A stretch of DNA of 64,000 nucleotides from NCBI GenBank assembly GCA_910585945.1, contig CAJUHZ010000008.1:33630-97629 (forward strand), read 5' to 3'. A program made the translations under genes and the position numbers. This document shows, piece after piece, positions 43,244 to 51,681 of the stretch. Source of the stretch: an uncultured Bilophila sp. (lineage in GTDB: Bacteria > Desulfobacterota > Desulfovibrionia > Desulfovibrionales > Desulfovibrionaceae). The number at the start of each line of letters is the position of its first letter. Position 1 is the stretch's first letter. The notes beneath the pieces are model-generated. The model was not told where the DNA came from. It ran no database searches and was given only the letters and a program-made list of their open reading frames with translations.

Positions 43244-44230
43244 TCAGGCCCTTCCAGCCATGTCTTCGTCACCGTATATAGCCACATGCCGTGCGCCTTC
43301 GGAGCGGGTCCAGCCTCGGTACATGCCTCCGGAATTGAAAGGCAGGATGACCCCGCCCGCACGATCCACCGCGATAAGCCCGCCCTTCCCGCCAAGCCGC
43401 CCCACCTCGGCAATAGCCTCTGTTACCGCTGCTTCAAGGGAAGCGCCCCCATGCCGTATCCGTGCGGCCACTCCGCCTGCCACGCCCAGGCGGATAAACA
43501 TTTCGCCCATGCCCGTGCATGCCACGGCGACGTTCTCATCCGCGTAGCACCCCGCTCCGATGACGGGCGTATCTCCCACCCTGCCGGGGAGTTTGTTGGT
43601 CAGTCCCCCCGTGGAAGCGGCCGAGGCAAGCCGCCCATTGCGATCCAGAGCCACAGCGCCAACAGTGCCCATTTTGGTTCGCTCGTCCAAGGGAGAAAGC
43701 AGCGGGACGATCCGGCCGGCCTCCTGCTCCGCAAGCATTCCAAAAACGCCCTTTTCACGCGCTTCGCGCAATTGGGCAAGACGTCTCTCGGAATGAAAAT
43801 AAGACTCCGGCTCGAAGATCGCGCCGCGCTCGCGCAAAAAGGCTGTTGCGCCTTCGCCAACCATGAGCACATGCGGGGAGTCTTCCATGACCATGCGTGC
43901 GCCCAGAACAGGGTTGCGCACGCCCTGCACGCAGGCTACCGCGCCGGCCGCCCGTGTCGATCCATTCATGATCGCGGCATCAAGCTCGTGCGTGCCGGCG
44001 CTGGTGTACGCGGCCCCCCTGCCGGCGTTGAACAAGGGACAGTCCTCAAGCATGACCACAGCCTGCGTCACAACATCCAGGGCAGTCGCCCCCTGCGCCA
44101 GCGCGCGGCTGCCCTGCTCAAGAATAGCGTCCAAGGCGTCACGAAACTCGCGCTCCGCTTCAGATGAAAACGCCCCTCGAACGATCTCGCCCGCCCCACC
44201 GTGAATCGCCAAAACCGCTTGTGGTGTCAT
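43244..44230 (-). CDS. iaaA: Isoaspartyl peptidase / L-asparaginase (Ntn hydrolase)
   Basis: 328-residue plant-type asparaginase precursor that cleaves isoaspartyl dipeptides and asparagine. The autoproteolysis site and nucleophile is Thr189 in KMGTVGAVALD, giving alpha and beta subunits. PLFNAGRGAAYTSAG, HELDAAIMNG, GGLTNKLPGRVGDTPVIGAG and TGMGE are family features. ATG 44230 has AAGGA upstream; the longer frame is rejected. It is monocistronic and divergent from the EamA gene. Confidence 0.93.
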   Translation of the reverse strand: MTPQAVLAIHGGAGEIVRGAFSSEAEREFRDALDAILEQGSRALAQGATALDVVTQAVVMLEDCPLFNAGRGAAYTSAGTHELDAAIMNGSTRAAGAVACVQGVRNPVLGARMVMEDSPHVLMVGEGATAFLRERGAIFEPESYFHSERRLAQLREAREKGVFGMLAEQEAGRIVPLLSPLDERTKMGTVGAVALDRNGRLASAASTGGLTNKLPGRVGDTPVIGAGCYADENVAVACTGMGEMFIRLGVAGGVAARIRHGGASLEAAVTEAIAEVGRLGGKGGLIAVDRAGGVILPFNSGGMYRGWTRSEGARHVAIYGDEDMAGRA

Positions 44231-44330
44231 ATCAGAATCCTTTTGAACTTTTCGCAGGTAACAGCGGCAGATTGCCGACAACAAGGAACAACATGTGGCA
44301 GATAGCATGGAAAGCAAAGGTTCGTGAAGG

Positions 44331-44397
44331 AATGTTTGCCCCTTGCCGGCCGGAAAAACCCGGCTTTTCGCAGACAGCGCTCCGAGGTCTGAACCCA
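44331..44397 (+). repeat. R1 repeat element, partial copy
   Basis: TGTTTGCCCCTTGCCGGCC followed by a GGAAAAACCCGGCTTTTCGC hairpin block and a CCGAGGTCTGAACCCA end match the right third of R1. The left part is missing or too diverged. It lies in the gap upstream of the EamA gene. Confidence 0.6.
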
Positions 44398-44462
44398 AAT
44401 GGATCCTGTGGAAAGACGCCTGCCTCTTGCCGCGTGTCTTGAACCTTGCGAGAAGTAGGGCT

Positions 44463-45395
44463 ATGTTCCACGCCATGTTCACGCCGAAGCATCCGCACAT
44501 CTTTCAGGTCATAAGCTGCCTGTTTCTTGTCTATCTGTCCTGGGGTTCGTGCTTCATTTCCAACAGATTCGCTCTGGAAAGTTTTCATGCCTTCATGTTG
44601 TGCGGTTTGCGCATGACTCTGGCGGGGGTTCTTCTCTACGGACTTACCTGGCTGCGCGGCGAACGCGTCACGCCCTCGCGCCGCGATCTCAAGCAAAGCT
44701 CCATTCTGGCTTTTTCCATGGTGTTCATCGCCAGCGGCTTTCTGAGCAAGGGGCAGGAGTCTGTTTCTTCCGGCACGGCGGCCATGATTCTCGGGGCCGT
44801 CCCCGTCTGGATGGTGCTGGGCGGATGGCTGTTTTGCGGCGATCCCAAGCCCTCAAAAGCGCAATTCGCCGGCCTGGGGTGCGGTTTTTCCGGGTTGCTG
44901 CTGCTCAGCGTGCATCAGGGGATTTCCGGCGACGACTCGGCGTTTGGCATTCTGCTCATCTTCTGCGCGGCGCTGGGCTGGGTGCTCGGTTCGTTTCAAT
45001 CCAAAAAGTTCGGTGCGGGGAGCAAGCTTTCGGTCATGCGCGCGAGCGCCCTGCTGATGACCGTCGGCGGGCTGCAAAGCCTGCTCTGGGCTTTTCTGAG
45101 CGGCGAATTCAACGGTTTTTCCCTCGCCGGGGTCAGCCCCACAAGCTGGGCGGCGCTTGCCTATCTGATCGTCTTTGGGGCGATCATCGGCTACACCTGC
45201 TATTTCTGGCTGCTGACGCACACGCGCACGGTCGTCGCCATTTCGTACGAATTCGTCAATCCGGTCATTGGCGTCTTCCTTGGCTGGCTGCTGGCGGGAG
45301 AACGGGTGGACGGCATCATTATCCTTGCCTGCTGCATGACGGTGACCTCGGTATTTTTTATCGTCTCGCAGCAAAAGCCGCGTGCGGAAAGGTGA
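44463..45395 (+). CDS. DMT-superfamily (EamA) transporter
   Basis: 310-residue inner-membrane protein with ten hydrophobic segments arranged as two EamA halves (first begins HIFQVISCLFLVYLSWGSCF; second begins ~residue 150). The family motifs LRMTLAGVLLYGLTWLRGE and a final TRTVVAISYEFVNPVIGVFLGW are present. It is likely a drug/metabolite exporter; substrate unknown. The ATG at 44463 gives a normal length with GTAGGG close upstream. It precedes gluQ by four bases. Confidence 0.9.
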   Translation: MFHAMFTPKHPHIFQVISCLFLVYLSWGSCFISNRFALESFHAFMLCGLRMTLAGVLLYGLTWLRGERVTPSRRDLKQSSILAFSMVFIASGFLSKGQESVSSGTAAMILGAVPVWMVLGGWLFCGDPKPSKAQFAGLGCGFSGLLLLSVHQGISGDDSAFGILLIFCAALGWVLGSFQSKKFGAGSKLSVMRASALLMTVGGLQSLLWAFLSGEFNGFSLAGVSPTSWAALAYLIVFGAIIGYTCYFWLLTHTRTVVAISYEFVNPVIGVFLGWLLAGERVDGIIILACCMTVTSVFFIVSQQKPRAER

Positions 45396-45399
45396 CTGT

Positions 45400-46488
45400 A
45401 TGGCGACGGCCATGCCCGACCTGGCAGATCCGAACCCCTGTCCCGCGGTTCGTGGACGCCTTGCCCCCAGCCCCACAGGTTACCTGCACCTGGGCAACGC
45501 CTGGAGCTTTCTGCTGGCCTGGCTTGCGTGCCGGAGCGCTGGCGGCACGCTTGTCTTGCGCATGGAAGATCTGGATCCGGAGCGTTCCAGACCCGCCTTC
45601 GCAGCCGCCATTATGGAAGATCTGCGCTGGCTCGGCCTTGACTGGGATGAAGGGCCGGACAAAGAGAAAGCAAGAAGCATGGAGTCGTATTTTCAAAGCG
45701 CGCGCCATGCCTTCTACCAGGGGGCATTGCGCCGTCTTGAGGAAGACGGCGCGGTTTACCCCTGCTACTGCACCCGCAAGGAACTGCGGAGCCTTGCCGG
45801 CGCGCCGCACCCCACAAGGGAAAGCCCTTTTGGGGACAGCGGCGCGGCCTACCCCGGCACATGCCGTTTCCTGAGCGGGGAAGAACGCCGTATGCGGGAA
45901 CAGGAAGGCCGCCGCGCCTGCCTGCGCCTGCGCTGTCCCGAACATCCCGTCGCCTTTCAGGATGCCGTGTACGGTCCGCACAGCTTCAGCCCCGCGCAAT
46001 GGGGCGGAGATTTCGCATTGCAAAGGTCCGACGGCGTCATTGCCTATCAATTGGCCGTGGTAGTGGATGACGGACTCATGGGCATCAGTCAGGTGGTGCG
46101 CGGGGCTGATCTTCTTTCGTCCACGCCCCGCCAGCTTCTGCTGTTCGATTTGCTCGGCTTTCCACGGCCGAGCTATGCCCATATTCCCCTGATTTGCGAC
46201 GCCGAAGGGTTTCGCCTCGCAAAACGCCATGCAAGCCTCTCCCTGCGGAGCCTGCGCGAACAGGGTGTGCCGCCCGAAAATATTCTCGGCTTTCTTGCCT
46301 GGAAAGCCGGCCTGCGCGAGCGTCCCGAAACAGCCCGTCCGCAAGAGCTGGCGCACGATCTGGCCGGACGCCGCACGGCATGGGGGGCGGACGCCGATCA
46401 AATCTTCCCCCCGAAACTCGGCGCGAGCGCCCGCCTGCTGTTGGGGCCGGATCCCCTGGCCGAACTTTGCGCCGTAACGGCGCGATGA
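45400..46488 (+). CDS. gluQ: Glutamyl-Q tRNA(Asp) synthetase
   Basis: 362-residue truncated GluRS paralogue that attaches glutamate to queuosine of tRNA-Asp. It has the HIGH-like SPTGYLHLGNA, VLRMEDLDPERSRP, the zinc site CYC with YPGTC in AAYPGTCRFLS, and AKRHASLSLRSL in place of KMSKS. The anticodon-binding domain is absent, the diagnostic feature of GluQ; the length (~300-360) agrees. The ATG at 45400 is preferred over one 18 bases upstream that overlaps the EamA stop. Confidence 0.94.
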   Translation: MATAMPDLADPNPCPAVRGRLAPSPTGYLHLGNAWSFLLAWLACRSAGGTLVLRMEDLDPERSRPAFAAAIMEDLRWLGLDWDEGPDKEKARSMESYFQSARHAFYQGALRRLEEDGAVYPCYCTRKELRSLAGAPHPTRESPFGDSGAAYPGTCRFLSGEERRMREQEGRRACLRLRCPEHPVAFQDAVYGPHSFSPAQWGGDFALQRSDGVIAYQLAVVVDDGLMGISQVVRGADLLSSTPRQLLLFDLLGFPRPSYAHIPLICDAEGFRLAKRHASLSLRSLREQGVPPENILGFLAWKAGLRERPETARPQELAHDLAGRRTAWGADADQIFPPKLGASARLLLGPDPLAELCAVTAR

Positions 46489-46659
46489 CAAGAAAACAAA
46501 TGGTCTTGCCGTCTTCCGGGCAAATGCAGATCCCAAACGGACCTTTTGCGTGCCCCGACGCATCCGCCGTGTTCCCCATTGCGCCGTATGCGGACGCATG
46601 GTAGAGCAAAAACACTTTTTTGCCCTGGTGACGATAGGAACTTTCCCCAAGGAGACATC

Positions 46660-47064
46660 ATGACCGTACAAGAACGGTTCACTGCCGATCGGCTGGCCCG
46701 GATTTTCCCCCAGGAACGCACGGACGCCTTTTTTGAAGCTCTTTTCGGCGGAGCGGAAGAAGGAGCCTACGACATCCACCTTGTGCCCGATGACCATGCC
46801 GATGTGAATGCCGAAGAAGAGTTGCGGTTTTATTTCGAACTTCGGCAGCGCCCCGGCCACTGCCTCGTGTGCAGCCTTACCTATGGCCTGCCTCAGGTCT
46901 TTGAAAGGCACCCGGTGATCGACGTGAAAGGACTTGTCACGGAACTGGCGCGGCTTGCCGACTGGGATGCCGATGACGTGTGGTGGCGCTTGGGCACGAC
47001 AGAAAGCCTGTCCGCCGCCCTGCACCGCATCCCCCTGATTATTCTCCGTCACAAGGCAAAATAA
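46660..47064 (+). CDS. Hypothetical protein, 134 residues
   Basis: Acidic soluble protein that matches no family known to me. Its visible regions are an N-terminal helical part (TADRLARIFPQERTDAFFEALFGG), a charged middle (LVPDDHADVNAEEELRFYFELRQRPGHCLVCSLTYG) and a C-terminal LHRIPLIILRH. GGAGA six bases upstream of ATG 46660 supports the start. Its stop touches the start of the DUF1786 gene, so the two are probably one operon and may share a function. Confidence 0.7.
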   Translation: MTVQERFTADRLARIFPQERTDAFFEALFGGAEEGAYDIHLVPDDHADVNAEEELRFYFELRQRPGHCLVCSLTYGLPQVFERHPVIDVKGLVTELARLADWDADDVWWRLGTTESLSAALHRIPLIILRHKAK

Positions 47065-48174
47065 ATGCCCTGCATGGATTTTGCCGAAAAAGACGCCCCG
47101 TTGCGGTTGATTCCGGATATCCTGAAAAAAACGGGGCCTGTTCTGGCCCTGGATATCGGCAGCGGCACTGTGGACGCGCTTTTGGCGTTGCCCGATCAGA
47201 GGCCGGAGAACTGGCCCAAATTCGTCCTGCCCTCTCCGGCGCGGCGAATCGGGGCGCTCATTCGTGAGCAGACGCAAGCCAGCCGCAGCGTGTGGCTGTA
47301 TGGCACGACAATGGGGGGAGGTTTTGCCGAGGCAGTGCGCGAGCAGCACGCCGCCGGGCTGACGCCCGCCGCATCCCCGACAGCCGCCGCAAGCCTGCAC
47401 GATGATCCGGCACAGGTGACGGACATGGGCGTCTGCCTGACGGAACAATGCCCCCCGGGACATGTCCCTGTTTGCCTCGCGGATTATGAAAGCGGCTTCT
47501 GGAAAGCGTTGCTGAGCGCATGCGGCCTGCCCATGCCGGCTCTTGTGCTCGCCGCCGCGCAGGACCACGGACGCCACGCCGATATCGGCAACCGGGAGGG
47601 ACGATTCCGGCTTTGGCGGGAAATGCTGACAGCGTCGCGCGGCGATCCCGCCCGCTGGCTGTTCAACGATCCGCCCCAAGCCTGTACCCGACTGCGCGCG
47701 TTGCATGACTGCACGGGCGGGCCTGTCGCTGATACGGCCGCGGCCGCCGTGCTTGGCGCGCTGGCCGTGCCGGAAATAGCGCGGCGAAGTCAGCGCCAGG
47801 GCGTCACCGTGGTGAATGCGGGCAACAGCCATACTGTAGCGTTTCTGGTCTATCGGGAACAAGTCTTCGGCGTTTATGAGCAGCACACCGGCTTGCTGAA
47901 CGCCGAGAGTCTCCTTGCGGATCTGAAAGACTTCCGTCTTGGCTGGCTTCCCGACGAAGCAGTCAGACAGCGCGGGGGCCACGGCTGTATGTTTCTCCCG
48001 CCTCTCCCGCCCGAGGCCGAGGGCTTCATGCCCACATTCGTCCTTGGTCCGCAACGAAACATCCTGCAGGGCCACGCCCAGTTCGTCGCGCCCTACGGCG
48101 ACATGATGGTTGCCGGCTGTCACGGTCTGCTTTTCGGGCTTTCCCTGGCGCTGCAAGGCAAGCGCCTTGCCTGA
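47065..48174 (+). CDS. DUF1786 family protein
   Basis: 369-residue protein of the DUF1786 family (sometimes labelled as pyruvate formate-lyase activating-like without proof). The opening VLALDIGSGTVDALLAL resembles the phosphate-1 motif of ASKHA ATPases, and VVNAGNSHTVAFLVYREQVFGVYEQHTG resembles a second phosphate-binding segment. Near the end VAPYGDMMVAGCHGLLFGL is conserved in the family. The real activity is unknown. It directly follows the 134-residue unknown and precedes paaK by 48 bases. Confidence 0.8.
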   Translation: MPCMDFAEKDAPLRLIPDILKKTGPVLALDIGSGTVDALLALPDQRPENWPKFVLPSPARRIGALIREQTQASRSVWLYGTTMGGGFAEAVREQHAAGLTPAASPTAAASLHDDPAQVTDMGVCLTEQCPPGHVPVCLADYESGFWKALLSACGLPMPALVLAAAQDHGRHADIGNREGRFRLWREMLTASRGDPARWLFNDPPQACTRLRALHDCTGGPVADTAAAAVLGALAVPEIARRSQRQGVTVVNAGNSHTVAFLVYREQVFGVYEQHTGLLNAESLLADLKDFRLGWLPDEAVRQRGGHGCMFLPPLPPEAEGFMPTFVLGPQRNILQGHAQFVAPYGDMMVAGCHGLLFGLSLALQGKRLA

Positions 48175-48222
48175 CCGCTCCTGCACTCTTTAGCTGCCTC
48201 ATGTGGCTTTTGGGGATAATTC

Positions 48223-49518
48223 ATGGACTTTTTCGACAAAGCGGAAACGTGGGACAGGGCCACAATTGAGGCGACGCAAGCCGTTCGTCTGCGGGCGACG
48301 GTCGAGCAGGCAATGAAATCCCCCTTTTACGCCGAACGTCTCGCCCAAGCCGGAGCAACGCCCGACGCAGTGCGCGATCTGGCCGACCTGACCCGCATCC
48401 CCTTCACCACCAAGGACGACTTGCGCAACCAGTACCCTTACGGCCTGGCCTGCGTCCCCCGCTCCGAATTCGTGCGGATGCACTGCTCGAGCGGCACTAC
48501 AGGAACGCCGGTAGCCATTTGTCACACGCAGCTCGACCTCAATTCATGGGCCGATCTCATGGCCCGCAGTCTGTATATGGCTGGCGTGCGCAAGGAAGAC
48601 GTCTTCCAGAACATGTCCGGCTACGGGCTGTTCACAGGCGGGCTTGGCATTCACTTCGGGGCGGAACGCCTCGGCTGCATGACCGTTCCAGCGGGGGCCG
48701 GCAACAGCCGTCGTCAATTGAAACTCATGCGCGACTTCCAAACGACTGTGGTGCACATTCTGCCCTCATACGCGCTGCATCTCGGCGCGACGCTGCAAAA
48801 GGAAGGGGAAGATCCGCGCAAGCTCCCCTTGCGCATCGGTTGTGTGGGCGCGGAACCGTATACCGAAGAGACGCGACATCGCATTGAAGCGATGTTCGAT
48901 ATCAAGGTGTACAATTCCTACGGCCTTTCGGAAATGAACGGGCCGGGCGTAGCTTTTGAATGCCAGGCGCAACACGGGCTCCATGTTTGGGAAGACGCGT
49001 ATGTTCCTGAAATCATCAACCCTGAAACCGGAGCGCCCGTGCCGGACGGCGAAATCGGGGAACTTGTGCTGACGACTCTGTGCCGTCACGGGATGCCTGT
49101 CTTGCGTTACCGCACCCGCGATTTGACGCGATTCATCCCCGGCGACTGCCCCTGTGGCCGCAAACATCGCCGCATCGACCGCATTCTCGGCCGTTCGGAT
49201 GACATGATCATCCTGAAAGGGGTCAATATCTATCCGATGCAGGTGGAACGCGTCCTGATGAGCTACCCCGAAGTGGGACAAAACTACCTGATCACGCTGG
49301 AACGCGAAGGCTTAAAGGATTCCATGAAGGTTCAGGTGGAAATCCGCGAAGAACACTTTGTGGAAGACGTGCGCGTGTTGCGCGCATTGCAGGAAAACAT
49401 TGCGCGGCGGCTCCGCGATGAAATCCTCGTGACGCCGAAAGTGGAACTCGTTCAGCACAACACGCTTCCGCAAACCGAGGGCAAGGCCCAACGCGTTCAT
49501 GATCGGCGTGGACAGTAG
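48223..49518 (+). CDS. paaK: Phenylacetate-CoA ligase
   Basis: 431-residue ANL-superfamily enzyme activating aryl acetates to CoA thioesters. It shows the AMP-binding motif HCSSGTTGTPVAICHTQ, the segment YNSYGLSEMNGPGVAFECQ and the C-terminal motif RILGRSDDMIILKGVNIYPMQVE (in two blocks). In anaerobes such enzymes often act with indolepyruvate oxidoreductases on aromatic amino-acid catabolites (family knowledge). No such partner is seen here. Confidence 0.93.
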   Translation: MDFFDKAETWDRATIEATQAVRLRATVEQAMKSPFYAERLAQAGATPDAVRDLADLTRIPFTTKDDLRNQYPYGLACVPRSEFVRMHCSSGTTGTPVAICHTQLDLNSWADLMARSLYMAGVRKEDVFQNMSGYGLFTGGLGIHFGAERLGCMTVPAGAGNSRRQLKLMRDFQTTVVHILPSYALHLGATLQKEGEDPRKLPLRIGCVGAEPYTEETRHRIEAMFDIKVYNSYGLSEMNGPGVAFECQAQHGLHVWEDAYVPEIINPETGAPVPDGEIGELVLTTLCRHGMPVLRYRTRDLTRFIPGDCPCGRKHRRIDRILGRSDDMIILKGVNIYPMQVERVLMSYPEVGQNYLITLEREGLKDSMKVQVEIREEHFVEDVRVLRALQENIARRLRDEILVTPKVELVQHNTLPQTEGKAQRVHDRRGQ

Positions 49519-49851
49519 GAGTCGTTTCATTTCATGATTCAGCTTTGGGGCTGAATCATAAAGCTCATTCGCCAAAAAACGTGGCTTTTGGCTTATTCAC
49601 GGCGCTTTTCGCGCCGCGCCAGACTGCCGCTGGAAGACATTTCATGGGAATTATGAAATGTCTTCCAGTGCCTGCTTGAAAAGTAGACACTGCAAAACCC
49701 TAAAGGTTTTGCGGCGGCGCAGCCGGGTTCGTTCGCGAAAACCCACGTTTTTTCGCGAACGATCCTGCAAAAATTCTTTGCATAATCATGCGAAGGATTT
49801 TTGCAATCAGACACTCGCTAAATTTCAACGTGAACATCTATGGGAGGGGCT
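49519..49851. repeat. Dense hairpin array with an inverted R2 copy
   Basis: No gene is seen. Seven stem-loops follow one another: TGATTCAGC/GCTGAATCA (49535-49558), GCCAAAA/TTTTGGC (49571-49592), GGCGC/GCGCC (49601-49615), a perfect 16-bp stem at 49630-49645 with 49653-49668, GCAAAACC/GGTTTTGC (49692-49712), GTTCGCGAAAA/TTTTCGCGAAC (49731-49760), and an ~18-bp stem at 49766-49804. The last two, with GATCCTGCA, are an inverted R2 copy (D). The first may end paaK transcription. Confidence 0.75.
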
Positions 49852-50796
49852 GTGCGCCAATTGTTTCGACTGACGGCAGCAACATTGCTCGCTGTCTGCT
49901 TTCTGTTTCAGCCTCGTACGGGAGAAGCGGCCATACGCATCGGGCTGCTTCCCGCGGCCGATACCCTCCTGCTCATTGTGGCCAAGGAAGAGGGACTTTT
50001 TGCAGCCCGGAATCTTGACGTGGAGCTTGTGCCGTTCATGAGTTCCCTGGAGCAGGGCACAGCGCTTCTTGCAGGCAGGCTTGACGGAACATTTACCGAT
50101 ATCGTCCGTGTTCTGCTCTTGAACGACGCGGGAGCTGATCAGAAAATAGTCGCCACCACCTTTCACACTTCTCCGGGGAACAGGTATTTTGGCCTTGCCG
50201 TTTCTCCGCGTTCAAGACGAACCTCGCTTGCGGACACTTCACCGGCGATGGAGACAGGGATTTCCACCGCCACGATTATCGAATATGTGTACGAACGGAT
50301 GCTGCTCACGCAGGGGCTTGATCCGAACCTTTTCCGTCCGGTCAGCCTCGACAAGATACCTATCCGTCTGCAAATGCTTTTGAGCGGCAAGCTTGAAGCC
50401 GCCATTTTGCCAGAGCCGCATCTCTCGCTTGCGGAACGGCGCGGGGCCAAAGTGCTGTGGGATGATGGGGAGTTGAACTCGGCGCTTGCCGTGGTTGCCC
50501 TGAATGCGGAGATACTGGGTGGGCCGGGCGGCGCGGCCGTGCCGGAAGCCCTTCGGGACGCCCTGACGGAGGCCGCACGGCGCATCAATGCTGATCCTGC
50601 AAAATACCGTGCCCTTATGGTTGAGAAAAAGTTGCTCCCCTCCGCTCTTGCGGATGACTACCGCATGATGTCTTTTGACATGCGCTTTGTGCCGAAGACG
50701 CTGCCCAGCCCGGAGCACCTTCAGGATTACTCCGACTGGATGCGCGAGCATGGGCTTTTAAAGCGCCCTCCCGCTCTTTCGGATTTGCTCCGGTGA
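49852..50796 (+). CDS. ABC transporter substrate-binding protein (NMT1/SsuA-like)
   Basis: 314-residue periplasmic binding protein with a signal peptide (LFRLTAATLLAVCFL to GEAA). IRIGLLPAADTLLLIVAKEEGLFAARNLDVELV is the usual opening of NMT1/THI5-like domains, followed by LAGRLDGTFTDIVRVLLL. The GTG at 49852 is preferred because GGAGG lies just upstream; an ATG at 49840 is in frame. No permease or ATPase gene is next to it, so it is an orphan. Ligand is unknown (sulfonates, pyrimidines or thiamin precursors in relatives). Confidence 0.83.
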   Translation: MRQLFRLTAATLLAVCFLFQPRTGEAAIRIGLLPAADTLLLIVAKEEGLFAARNLDVELVPFMSSLEQGTALLAGRLDGTFTDIVRVLLLNDAGADQKIVATTFHTSPGNRYFGLAVSPRSRRTSLADTSPAMETGISTATIIEYVYERMLLTQGLDPNLFRPVSLDKIPIRLQMLLSGKLEAAILPEPHLSLAERRGAKVLWDDGELNSALAVVALNAEILGGPGGAAVPEALRDALTEAARRINADPAKYRALMVEKKLLPSALADDYRMMSFDMRFVPKTLPSPEHLQDYSDWMREHGLLKRPPALSDLLR

Positions 50797-50912
50797 ACTC
50801 CGGCCAGGTTTACAACGCATGAATCCGCTGTAAGTGATTCATTAAGCGTGCCCTGTGACACGCCAACTGTTCACGCAGGCATCAGACCGACTTCAAAATG
50901 AACGTCTTCGGC

Positions 50913-51566
50913 TCAGGCTTTGCCGGAGCGCGTCCGGGACGACATTGCGGAGGCGGATGCGATCCCCTGTTCCTTCCGGCCGGGAGCGGTCTGCTGCGCC
51001 AACAGTTCATCAATTTGCTTCTTGATCACTTTTGCTGCCGCATCCTTGGCCGGATCAGGCATGTCGGAAGCGTATATCTGTTCCATTTTGGCCGTCAGCT
51101 TCTTTATTTTTGCCTCAATTCCGTTTTCATCAGCATCGTCTTCGTCATCCATCCCCCCAGAGGCGGCGTCAGACTGCTTCGTATTGCGTGCGTCCAGCGC
51201 GCCAGCGGCGGAGTCTTCCCCCGGCAGAGCAAGCGTATTGCCCGGCGCTGCCTCCCACCCAGATGCAGCGGAGGTAAGATAGTCCAGAAGATACCTATGG
51301 AATTTTTTCTGCAACGCGGCGTTCGTCGCCGCTCCGGAGGCCGGATCGGCTGTTTCTCCGGCACTTCGGGAAACGGTAAAATCTTCCGCTCCATTCTGCG
51401 CCAGCCCCATGCCCTGCGCCAACCCCAGAGCTTCGGCGGAAAAACTCACGGTATCGCGGACGGCAAAAGGATTTACTCCGTTCGGTGCGACGCTTTTTGA
51501 GGCTTGGCCGGGCCTGACGCCGGAAACGCCATCAAACCGATCCACAGAAAAAACATTGGCGATCAT
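50913..51566 (-). CDS. Low-complexity hypothetical protein, 217 residues
   Basis: Alanine-, glycine- and aspartate-rich protein without a signal peptide or recognised domain. A short motif RDTVSFSAEALGLAQ near residue 37 resembles a sequence seen in several flagellum-linked hypothetical proteins (weak, from memory). A predicted helix with heptad-like spacing (KIKKLTAKMEQIYASD; VIKKQIDELLAQQ) forms the C-terminal third. The ending is basic. It may be a flagellar or secreted scaffold protein, but function is unassigned. Confidence 0.6.
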   Translation of the reverse strand: MIANVFSVDRFDGVSGVRPGQASKSVAPNGVNPFAVRDTVSFSAEALGLAQGMGLAQNGAEDFTVSRSAGETADPASGAATNAALQKKFHRYLLDYLTSAASGWEAAPGNTLALPGEDSAAGALDARNTKQSDAASGGMDDEDDADENGIEAKIKKLTAKMEQIYASDMPDPAKDAAAKVIKKQIDELLAQQTAPGRKEQGIASASAMSSRTRSGKA

Positions 51567-51681
51567 GTGTACTCTCCCGGAAAAAACTGCCTGAAGCAGC
51601 AGATTCAGGGAGAATATTTGCGAGATTCATGCCATTCGCAGCCGATTCTGCGGCGTACTTCCAGAGAGACAGCAGACTTGC

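Noticed and set aside
45358..48186. A 942-codon open frame on the minus strand
   Set aside because: It lies antisense to gluQ, the 134-residue gene and the DUF1786 gene, all well supported. Its translation is low-quality (long runs of Q, R, G) and resembles no protein; it arises from high GC with few antisense stops.
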